Shown here: one piece after another, positions 23,641 to 33,236 of the stretch
Layout: the number at the start of each line of letters is the position of its first letter
How positions within the stretch are numbered: position 1 is the stretch's first letter
Source: Zychaea mexicana
Taxonomy: Eukaryota; Mucoromycota; Mucoromycetes; Mucorales; Lichtheimiaceae
DNA: 64,000 bases
Direction: 5' to 3'
NCBI RefSeq assembly: GCF_025766255.1
Contig: NW_026516692.1
Span: 248,001-312,000, forward strand
Position numbers and translations under genes: made by a program
The notes under the pieces: generated by a model
What the model was told of the DNA's origin: nothing
Databases searched by the model: none
The model's input: only the letters and a program-made list of their open reading frames with translations

Positions 23641-24041
23641 AAAGAGTCGGCCTTGGTTGAAAGCTCGCGTTCGACACCAGCTTCAAATTTGACTGAAACT
23701 CTTCTATCGATCCTAAAAATGGTGAATAAGGGGGGCGATGCAACACCTGGAATCCACGCTTAGTAACAATTCTTTGTACCAATTGAGCGTGGATTCTAGC
23801 ATTATCATATTCATGACAAGAAATATCCCATGGATATATTTCTTCTGAAGCACATCCATCACCGTCTCCAAGAATTGGCAAAAATGTTATACTCTGGTAC
23901 CAATAGTGGCAACCAAGCGTTGTTCAAAGTCCTCCAACTTTCTTTACTTGGAGCCCCCCAGCCACTGCTTGTGATTTCCGTAACGAGAGAATACCGCACC
24001 TTCTTGGGCAATAGCGCCCATAATAGATATGCTGACAACAC
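23640..24041 (-). pseudogene. Tc1/mariner-like transposase relic, inverted rear half
   Basis: The minus strand encodes the second-aspartate and C-terminal region typical of DDE_3 transposases: DNARIHAQLVQRIV (about 23767-23810), then FQVLHRPPYSPFLGSIEEF (about 23690-23750). A preceding piece in another frame reads FLETVMDVLQKKY. So the catalytic core is frameshifted and lies in opposite orientation to the front half at 23220-23640. The simplest reading is one dead element broken by an internal inversion, or two nested dead copies. Confidence 0.6.
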
Positions 24042-24952
24042 GGTTTTTAGCGACTACGGCCTGTGAGGGTGGGCTGAACATTCTAAATCGTTCTTTTCCC
24101 CATGTGTTTTAGAGCAGAAAATGTTATAATTGTGTTTTTACCTTACCCTGATATTTCTTAATTTTTTGCACTTAAATTCATCTAGCAAAGAAGTAAAACT
24201 ATGATGAAGAGTAGAACAGTAGGCCTCCATGTCTCAGCACATCAATCGCCATGATAATAACATCTTCACGCCATGTAGTGCCAAATTGAAAAAAATGTCG
24301 CGCCAAGTAAAAAACATATCCACCCCTCATGATACTTCCCACCGCCATGCTAAAATAAAAAAAACTCAGCGCCATTATCCATCCCCATCTCTGAGGAAAA
24401 AATCTGTATAGACCACCCGGCTTTACGGATTATATGACATCATCGCTTCATGGATTTATATGTTAGTTGATCGTTATACTCTGTACATATATCTCAACAA
24501 CTCGCTATATATTTCTAACGTGCAGTTTGTTCAAGACCCAGCTTATCCAGTAAAACTCAACAACAAGGAGCAGCTGAAGCGTTCATTACGCTATCGCTCC
24601 CCTTATGTAAACGATATTAAAGAACCCGCTGTGTATTAGCCCATTATTCTCTCTGGAAGCACGCAGGGGCATAAGATATAGGGAGTGGAGCCCTCTCCAG
24701 TAGGTCATTGGGTCTGCGCGTGATAATCGCTGCGCGTCCCTGACTAATCCTACCATATATACATGGCAAATAAACTCAATTAGTGTTGTGCAGACAGGGG
24801 CCATCCCATCATCCATCGCAACGATTCATCTGCTTGAAAATGTTTTTTAAAAATACTAGGCCCAATTGATTTCTTTCTTTACATATTTTCTTCTTCTTTT
24901 TACACGGTTTATGATCCTTTAAATAATTTTTCTCTATGCAATAATATTTGAA
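24042..24952. other. Spacer upstream of MATE B
   Basis: No recognised gene. A minus-strand frame (24586-24816) reads RDAQRLSRADPMTYWRG and similar, which looks protein-like but matches no family I recognise; it may be TE debris. The last 100 bp are AT-rich and probably form the MATE B promoter. Confidence 0.45.
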
Positions 24953-26722
24953 ATGGTCAAAGCGAAATCCGAATTTGCTGAGCCCTATGGCACAGATGAT
25001 GAAGCACTCGCTCTATTGCTTGATCGTAGCCGCAGCAGCAGTAGTGATGATGACGATAATGATTTTCGACACTGTCGGCGGCACAAACCCGAAGAATCCT
25101 ATACAGAGCATTTTTACTGGCTATTCTCAAGTTCGATGGCTTTGATAGGCTGTAAATTCATACAGCAGCTCTCGCAACTGGTGACAGTCTCTACCGTAGG
25201 ACATTTGGTACATACTTTGGTTTACGTACTTTTCTTCGATGTCACATCGTTTTCGGCTCGATCTGTTTGTAACTGTTGACAAGCATGCGGCTGACACATC
25301 TCTTTTCTTCAAATCCAATAAAGGGATCACAAGAGCTTGCCGGTATGTCTCTCGCAGAGATGCTCGTAAGACTTACTACACTGTCCCTTGCGCTTGGAAT
25401 GACTTCGGCGCTGGATACATTGTGTGCACAGTCATGGACAGGGGCCAAGGACAAGACTTCGACTGGATTACATCTTCAACGAGGAATTATCTTATACAGC
25501 GTACTGACGATCCCTATTTTTGTTTTGTGGGCCATTTCATTACATCTGCTGTCGTTGTTTCGTAACCACCAAAAAGATACAGATTATGTCGTTCAGTATG
25601 CAGGTAAAGTGTAAACAAAACTGCGGAGAAGATCTTTTTTCTAATAGTTTGTCACTTAAAGCAAATATATGTGTGTAAATCAAACTTTAATAACAGTTAA
25701 AACATGCATTATTTTTCTGCTTTGTGTCATGATATCTTTCTGTAGGATTATATTTGCTATCTTTTGTGCCTGGTTCGTTTGCATACGCTGGATATCATAT
25801 GTGCGGCTCCTTTTTACAAGCTCAAGGCATCATGCGTGTCGGTGCATATGGAGCGGCACTATCGCTACCAGTAACTGCAGCAGCGAACTACGTGTTGGTG
25901 ACAGGCAAACCTTTCGAGTTGGGCGTCTCAGGGGCAGCATTAGCAGATGCTTCGTTTTCAGTGACCATACTTGCACTCATTGTTACATACATTGTGTTTG
26001 TTACCGGACCACAAGGCTGGAATGGCTGGTCCGCAAGTAGTCTTCATGGATGGTGGTCGATCATCCGACTCTGTATTCCGACATACTTTTTCTTCTTATT
26101 CCGTCAGGCTGCCCCTCAACTCTGTACGCTGGCTGCATCCCAATTTGGAACGAAATCGCTTGCTGCTTATTTTATTCTCCATCATACGGACGGGGCCTTG
26201 GCTTCGTTTGGTCACGGATTGAAACACGCCACGCTAACACGTATCGGTAATCTCATGGGCAAAGGATCTTTGGCTGATACCAGACGCGCAATCATTGTCG
26301 GTGGGGTTTTGGCGGTATCTATAGGATCAGCAGCTGGTGTGTTTGTGCTTGCTTTCCGATCAAGTTATTCTTACATTTACACCAATGACGAGGATGTTGC
26401 ACGAATCGTTAGGAGCGCACTTCCGTTGATAGCGTTAAAGCAGCTGATTGGATTATTTGGTAGCTTTATGTTGGGTATATGCGAAGGCTTGGGACACCAA
26501 AGAGTAGGAGCCGTGGTATCGTTTGTATCCTCCTTTATCATCGGTGTACCACTTTGCTATGTCTTTGCCTTTACATGGCATTTGTCAATATACGGCCTCT
26601 GGATTGGTCTAACCATATCTGAAGCAATACTGACCCTAACTCTGTCTCTACATTTGTGGATGCTGGATTGGTCAGAAGAAGTACGAGGAATTAAAAAACA
26701 TATCCTTACACTTAGTACATAG
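24953..26722 (+). CDS. MATE family efflux transporter B, 503 residues
   Basis: Exons 24953-25207, 25324-25603, 25746-26722; 1512 nt in phase. This is the closest paralogue of MATE A: both have ESYTEHF-WLFSS-MAL-GCKFI before the first membrane segment, a GHL / G-ELAG junction at intron 1, TSALDTLCAQSWTGAKDK (with GLHLQRG) and FHMCGSFLQAQGIMR-GAYGAAL (here Y-H-M-C-G). About twelve membrane segments are expected. The N-terminal tail is shorter than in A and C but also acidic (a DDDDND run). Introns are 116 and 142 bp. It is a likely tandem duplicate of A. Substrate is unknown. Start: first ATG, in a frame matching the paralogue N-termini. Confidence 0.88.
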
Positions 26723-27159
26723 TCATGGCCATAACTAGACAGTAATACTATATGATAGCAAACTACTATCAGTGACAACCTTCTATATATTTTTTGTACT
26801 TAATTACCATCAAAATGAACAGCTTTCTCTTGCACCGCGATGCTTCTAGCTCTATCTCTTTGCATATCTTTAACAACGAGGATCGAATACATATGCTGAC
26901 ATATAATAATATGCTACAACAAAATATGTGCCAGAGTCAATACTTTGTCCATACATTATCGTTCGCTGGTCTTACCTACGTGATGATGTCTGTCGTTCAT
27001 GGAGAGCAACGAGTAGTAGCCTCTACTTTGCTTTTTCGTGTATACACCGTGAAAATATATCTTACAAACGCATGCTTTTTTTTACCAATTATTGAAAACA
27101 TACATACCAGCTGCTCTACAGAGTAGTTATATAAAATTACTTATATCACCTGCCCTTTC
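26723..27159. other. Spacer between MATE B and the LINE relic
   Basis: The stretch probably holds the MATE B 3' untranslated region. A 110-codon plus-strand frame (26794-27126) has no protein-like pattern. Nothing else is recognised. Confidence 0.45.
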
Positions 27160-28010
27160 TTAAGAACTTCGAGCTTGTGGCCAAAGACGGTGTCGAAAAA
27201 CGCCACTCTTGTTTTGAAAAAGGCCACATGTTTGACGATGTCCGTATCGCAGTCATCCTCCATAGCTATCAATCCCGCTATATTTACCAGACAGATGGTG
27301 TTCTACAAAACTGCACCCTGACTCCACTTCTTTACGATGTCTTTATCGACACGCTGCCCCGCCGTCTCCGGATCTTTATGTACATCTAAAACCACTTCAA
27401 CTTTGCACTTCACCTGTTATGGGTGTATATGAAGCGGCAGCTCAGACACAACTCTACAGCGATGGCAAGAATGGACGTCCGAAGAAAGCTAGGCCAGATA
27501 TCACCGAATTTTCGACACTTCTTTACGACATGCTGATGATGTCGTACTTCTAGGATCACCATAGGACATGGTACAGCTCCTACAAGTCGCCCAAAAACAC
27601 TCGCTATTCTTGGTACCCCGATAAATGCGCCATCATCGACCATTCCACACCAGCCAATCAACCACATCCCACATTTTCCGTATCTACAACAAACCACTGC
27701 GCACCATCGAATCATTCCAATATCTAGGTATTCCATTCACCTGTCAGGGTATTGACGCTCAACAACTTTTCAGCCAGCGCACCACCAAGCAACTGAAGGA
27801 ATAGCTCTCCTGCGAAGACTCGGCGTTCACCAATATGGCATGGGTCTTTGGCCCGCGCTTGAAGATATCGAGCTTTCATCCGCCCGGTCCCTGAATACGG
27901 CCTTGCAATCACCGCCTTATCAGCCTCCCAACTCAAAAAAGAAACATCAAGCACAAAACAGCTGCGTCAAGACCTGGACAATGTGACATCATCTTCATCC
28001 CCACATCTCT
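27160..28010 (+). pseudogene. LINE-type reverse transcriptase relic
   Basis: Plus-strand translation in shifting frames gives the order of a non-LTR reverse transcriptase: FDDVRIAVILHSYQSRYIY, GVLQNCTLTPLLYDVFIDTL (about 27297-27350), the catalytic ADDV at 27532-27543 followed by VLLGSP, KCAIIDH (about 27620-27645), YLGIPFTCQGIDAQQL (about 27720-27765) and RAFIRPVPEYGLAITAL (about 27868-27915). Stops (for example after FMYI at 27389) and frameshifts show it is dead. Between the NCT-PLLY block and ADDV a stretch is rearranged or lost. This is a 5'-truncated LINE copy of a type common in Mucoromycota. Confidence 0.75.
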
Positions 28011-28510
28011 CACTACGCTCATAGCGTCTATAGACAACTCTTCTCTCCCCCCTTCTTACATCTTCCCTTCACTCTTCCTTTTCTAATTTAACTTTACTTC
28101 GTTACCTCTACTCACCAAACATCTCAATCCGGCTTGACTTTTTCCCTCTCTGAAAGGATTTTTTCAGTCAAAGCACCCCCTCCTACCATAGCTCCAGTAT
28201 TGATGAAAAGAAGCATGTATAGAAGAAAGGAGGTCTGCAGATAAAGATCGTCTTTCAGATCCAATCGTTTAGTAACCGATGGAGCACATACTATCTTTTT
28301 CTGTTGATAGATTAGGCGAGTATGCTGTCATTGTAATTCGAATTGTTTACACGAGGGAAATAACAATATGCCTGAAACAGGAGTACATGATGGCGGCAGT
28401 TGCACACAAACAAACAACACATTATACTGCATCCCTCTACAAAAGAGAAGAGCCGAAGAATCGCCGCCTCCTCCACCTTCTTTTTGTTTTTTCTTCCGTA
28501 GGTATACCTG
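28011..28510. promoter_or_regulatory. Upstream region of MATE C with possible leader intron
   Basis: The region holds LINE tail debris and then the presumed MATE C promoter. The pyrimidine-rich stretch ending TTTTTTCTTCCGTAG at 28501 has the form of a 3' splice site ten bases before the MATE C start, so a 5' leader intron is possible. No TATA box is obvious. Confidence 0.35.
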
Positions 28511-30217
28511 ATGTCAGATAGAGACACCACCGAATCAATGGCATCCAAGAAAACGAGGCACCAAAAGCAGGACGATGATAATAAGACCGTTGACGATTAC
28601 CTCGATGAAAGTTCCACTTTGTTGTCATCAGCAGCCAACAGTAAACGCTATGACGACGATGACGACGACAGTGGGAAAATTAGTGGTTCAAAAGCAGCAA
28701 CACGTTCTCATATCGAACACGCGAAATGGATCATACATAAAAGCATACCCTTGTTGGTTACAACTTTGCTCCATCAAGTTGTTAAGTGGATTGTTATTAT
28801 CACAGCAGGTCGTCTGGTAAGCTAAAATAAAAGAAAGCAAAGAATATTCAACAAGAACAATTGACCTGGAAAAAAAAACAGGGATCGGTCGAGCTTGGTT
28901 CGATTGCACTTGCTCATGTATTTGAAAACTTGTCATCAAAATTGACCGCTTGGAGTTTCCGGTCAGCATTGGGCACGTTGTGTTCACAAGCTTGGACAGG
29001 TGCCAAAGACAAATCACTCGTCGGCTTATACCTCCAACGCGCGTATGTCTTATTCGGCTTGATCTCTATTCCCTTTGGCTGTATTTGGGCAGGCTCTGGT
29101 ATCATATTTGACTGGCTGAGGCAGGATCCGGAAATTGCGCGCTCAACACGTGAGTAGTATATATCATCCTGATGCATTACAGGGGTAGCGACTCATTTGA
29201 GCTATAATAGAAACATATTTGATGTATCAGATTCCAGGCTTTTTGGCTCATGCCGGCTATGTTTTGCTGATGGCATATCTGCAAGCTCAAGGCGTCATGC
29301 GTGCCACAGTGTACGCACTGACACTTGCATTACCCTTCCATATCCTCTTCAATTACGTCTTGGTATACTATGCTGGCTTGGGGATCGTCGGTGTATCCAT
29401 AGCATTGTCGTTAAACTACATCATGACATGGGGATTCTTGGCTCTCTATTCTGCCAAGATCGACGGATATCAGGGTTGGGGCGGTTGGTCGCGTGAATGC
29501 TTCCAGGAGTGGGGCGCTGTGATGCATCTTTTCCTGCCTGCCAGTATTGGTGCCATTTGGACAGCAGTATCCGAGGGTGTCATCACATTCAGCGTCTCGT
29601 ATCTCGGCAAGGACAATTTGGCTGCCCAATCAATCTTGTTACGAAGCAGTTTGACCATGTTTGCGCCAGGACGTAGTTTAAGAAATTCGCTTGGAAATCG
29701 GATCGGAAATGAGCTGGGAGGAGGGTCGCCTAACGATGCCAAGCGTGCATATTTCGTTGGTGCCTTGCTGGCCCTTGTGGTTGGAGTTGCAAGCACTATC
29801 TTGTTGATGGCCTGTCGAAAATCGTACCCGTACCTGCTTACCTCGGATGATGAGGTCGCGGCAGCAGTGTCTGAAGTGATCCCAGTGTTTGCAGTGTCTC
29901 AAATTATTGATATGTTCAAGTCACTCGGTGGTGGTGTATTGCAAGGGCTCGGAAGGCAGAAGGTGTTGGCCTTAATAGGCTTTTTCTCGGATTTTGTGAT
30001 CGCAATTCCACTGTGCTACCTATTTACGTTTCATCTAAACGGAGGACTCGTCGGTTTATGGGCAGGCCTCTCGTGTGGATATATGGTTGCTGCCCTTATC
30101 CAAATTGGCTATATCTTTCTCAAAATTGATTGGATTGTAGAATCCAAACTTGCTATAAGACGTATACACCAGCACCAACACGCCAAGACTAAAGCAACGA
30201 CGACAGCACGACAGTAA
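28511..30217 (+). CDS. MATE family efflux transporter C, 526 residues
   Basis: Exons 28511-28816, 28882-29149, 29211-30217; 1581 nt in phase. This third paralogue is more diverged than A and B but has the same intron positions and phases, with shorter introns (65 and 61 bp). The acidic N-terminal tail includes a DDDDDD run. Marks: LCSQAWTGAKDK with GLYLQRA, YLQAQGVMRATVYALTLALP, RIGNELGGGSPNDAKRA and GGGVLQGLGRQK. About twelve membrane segments are expected. The GRL replaces GHL before intron 1. It probably arose from an older duplication than the A/B pair and may carry a different substrate. Start: ATG just after a splice-acceptor-like site. Confidence 0.87.
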
Positions 30218-30731
30218 TAACAGCCGCAGCAACCCAAAACTATTAAGAATTCTGTAAAAATATATTTCAAAAACACGAACTCGTCTTATTAAAATAGCTA
30301 GTCAGCAATGTAACAATCATTATGAACTCCATTAAATCCTTTTATGGCTATTTACCATTCTTGTGTCAGAAAAACGAATACAAAGGCTCAAATTCTTTGC
30401 TTAAGATGTATGTCCACGGAACAAGATTTCGCTGAAAAGGGGCGATCACTTCTACATATTATCATCCCACGCCCAACCTACTCTATCTCCCTTTGTCTTT
30501 ATACGCGCGTGTTTGTTTGTCTATCAAAAAGACGCAACTTGCTTTTTTTACTATGGTCTTTACAACGTGGCATGGTTTTTGCTCTGCACTGCAATGACTG
30601 TTTAACTGTACAGAAATTTGATGATGGGTGAAATCTATTTCTTCTAGTACATTCTTTTTTGTGGTCTTTGTTCATTTTTTGTTGCCAACTTTATATTTAC
30701 ACATATGCATATGTGTAAATTCTATAAAACA
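30218..30731. other. Spacer downstream of MATE C
   Basis: Probable MATE C 3' untranslated region followed by AT-rich sequence. An ACACATATGCATATGTGT palindrome lies near 30698-30716. No gene is recognised. Confidence 0.45.
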
Positions 30732-31346
30732 TCAAGCTAGATACTTAACAGACTTGACGTTCAAGAAGGCATTGCTTTTGACGCCCCACCCCCCCAATGG
30801 GAATCCTGTTTTTCTGGACAGGAAAATGCTGATATCAAGGATTCGACCGTATGGAGCGAGCATACGTTGAATGGCCACACTGAGGTCTTCGACAGGTGCA
30901 TGTGGCAAATTGTACAGGTTGATTGTCAAAAGGCCTGAACCTTTACGAAGTGCTGGCGTACTGATAATACGATAATTCCTTACAATAAGACCCTCGGTCT
31001 CGAGGATATTGCGTTGTTGCTCGTTGCGAGGCGTGATTTCGACGACTACTCGAGTGTCCTTGAAACGCAATTCGACGCCCAAGGGTCCATCGCCCGGTAG
31101 TTGTTTGGCGACGGCGTCGAGCACGGTAGCTCGATCTTTAGTAAGCGACGTGACTTCATAGAAGAGACTGGGATTAATGGAAGGAAAATAAACATTGGTA
31201 CGGATACACCGTCCGGAGTTGTTTATCAGCACCCCGGGAGAAAAGATGAATCGACGAATGTTTTTTAAGATAGGTTTCGTCGTCGTAGGGCGATTGCGTC
31301 CTGAATTAGACTTGTTATCGTTGCGAGTGTGATTGTTGGAGCGGTG
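30732..31346 (-). pseudogene. LINE ORF1-like (gag-like) fragment
   Basis: An open minus-strand frame runs from 31346 to 30732 without a clear ATG near its start. It has a basic S/N/R-rich opening, then SLFYEVTSLTKDRATVLDAV, GVELRFKDTRVVVEITPRN, and an RRM-like block LLTINLYNLPHAPVEDLSVA with AIQRMLAPYGRILDISIFL. Proteins of this pattern accompany LINE reverse transcriptases in Mucorales and usually go on to a CCHC zinc knuckle. Here the frame ends soon after GGWGV, before any knuckle, so it is truncated. It lies on the opposite strand to the RT relic at 27160-28010 and need not be the same copy. Confidence 0.5.
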
Positions 31347-31383
31347 TCATTTTTTTTTGACTCATAGGCCGACGCCAACTGTG

Positions 31384-31695
31384 ATGACAAACCGTCATAT
31401 TTGTTTAGAACAAGGCATTGCTTCAGCAGCACCTGCCCAAATGCCACAAGAATTGCGTGAGCCAACGGCAAAGGATAGACTTGAGGATGCTCTTGACCAG
31501 CTATTACAACAAATAGACGCAATGAGACATCTTATCAGCAAGGCAATCGTTCGAGATGGGCAAGAGGACATAATCAATGACGCGATAGCCCAAATTGAGA
31601 AGCTTACGACGGACTTTTCGAAACTCGAAGACCAACTGAAGAATGTCCTTTACATCCCATCCGATTCCGATTTCCATCCCCAGAACAATTCTTAA
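31384..31695 (+). CDS. Hypothetical small coiled-coil protein, 103 residues
   Basis: The frame starts at ATG 31384. It encodes a charged, heptad-like helical stretch (DRLEDALDQLLQQIDAMRHL, then IINDAIAQIEKLTTDFSKLEDQLKNV) ending in YIPSDSDFHPQNNS. A T-rich 3' flank follows. An intron-acceptor-like TTTTTTTTTGACTCATAG ends at 31368, just upstream, so an earlier exon is possible. The family is not recognised; small Mediator or kinetochore subunits have similar composition, but no signature supports either. It may also belong to TE debris. Confidence 0.35.
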   Translation: MTNRHICLEQGIASAAPAQMPQELREPTAKDRLEDALDQLLQQIDAMRHLISKAIVRDGQEDIINDAIAQIEKLTTDFSKLEDQLKNVLYIPSDSDFHPQNNS

Positions 31696-33236
31696 GCAAC
31701 CTTCTTTCTCCATTTCATTTTTTTTATCTCTATACACATCATTATACAATATCAGTAAAAATTGTAAAATATCAAAAATCGCAACTTTTGCTTGTACTTA
31801 CAGTAGCAGTGCATGAACGAGAGATCCAACAAGCTTCCCTTCTATCCAACTACTTCTTAATAGACTCACACAGGATACTCTTGGCACCTCCATATTAAGA
31901 GCGGTAATGACACAATATGCACTATAAAACACAATAATTGAAAGATTCCCAAGTATCCACTCGATCTAAACCTACCATTGCATCCCATAGTGTGTCGTAT
32001 GCCATAGTGCATGCCCTTCAATAGTGACAGATTGGAAAAGATAGTATTGAAAAACAGCAACATGAAAAGAGGAGCGGTATTGATTCATTAATATTTGTAC
32101 ACACCATCCATAAAGAATAAAGGCATAACCATCATTCAACACGCACCCATTGTTTTGAATGCTTTTACTTTGACCATCAGGCCCTGGGTGTGTTTAGCCT
32201 GTGCGATCATCGTACGTATCTTTGTGATTTTTCGAGGATAAACGACGATGATACTCTTTGCGATCAAGCGTATTCAATCCTGTTAGACAATGGGTAAACA
32301 ACAATTACTCTCTCTTATGCTTCGGAAGAGAATCTTTCTTATGGCTGCACCCTGGATGGTATTGTCTGAACGCTCATGATTCTTGTCTTTGGGATTTGTC
32401 AAGAACAGAGGATGTTGCTGTCTTTGCGATCAAGCTGACTCGAACGTGTTCATGCTCATGGTTAAACAAGCCACTGCTCTGTGATTTTGAAAAGAACTTC
32501 CTATGGTACGCCCTGGGTAGCTCTGGCCTGCGCGGTCATCTTACATATCTTAGGATTTGTAAAGGACAAAGGATGATGCTTCCCTTTGCGATCAAGCTGA
32601 CTCGACCATGTTGATGTCCATGGTTGAACAAGTCACTACTCTTCTCTAACATAAAGCTTTAGGCCAGCCACAAGCTCGCGAAACTATCATCGCAGCGCCC
32701 CTGATATTGTTGAGGAAGAGCGTTTCTTTTTTTCAAAAGTGGTACATAGAACATCTAAATATGGAAACGCGTGTACTTGGCGGTATATACGCAATATAGT
32801 AAATGATTGTTTTTGATGAATGGTGGTCATGCATTTCCTGTACAGCATTCTGCTAATAGATGATTTCGGGCGCCGCATGGACCGAATAATACTTTCTGCT
32901 CTGCATCAAAGAAATTATATAAGAAGTTTCCCAATTCATAGAGATAGACGGTGTAAAAATCTTGGCTTTCATCATTGTGCAGTACTTATTTCCACAAAGG
33001 GTTTGATCTATTATCTCACATACACTACATATTGGAGAGGATCTTATCATAATACCATAACGATTTCTTTTCGTCAACGAAAAGGTACTAAATTCACTTT
33101 GATAACAGTGATGTGTTAGTGGTATTGTATATGTTTGTAATAAAGCAAAGGCTTAATTTGCTAATGTAAAACTTGGTATATATGTAAGGAGCCAATATTC
33201 TATCTACATATTATATTTACATCTTATAACAAAAAG
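31696..33236. other. Non-coding spacer containing a tandem repeat
   Basis: No gene is recognised over about 1.5 kb. The central part (32165-32650) is a tandem repeat listed separately. The right part (32650-33236) is AT-rich and includes the 3' flank of the UFD1-like gene. Confidence 0.5.
32165..32650. repeat. Three-unit degenerate tandem repeat, about 164 bp period
   Basis: The shared core CTTTGCGATCAAGC starts at 32256, 32422 and 32584, giving periods of 166 and 162 bp. Each unit also has a GCCCTGGGT-type word (CACCCTGGATG in the middle unit), a TTTGTGATTT or TTAGGATTTGT word before the core and GGTTAAACAAGC or a similar word after it. The third unit is truncated near 32650. Unit length is not a fixed multiple of three and no frame runs through all units, so it is unlikely to code. 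Confidence 0.7.
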
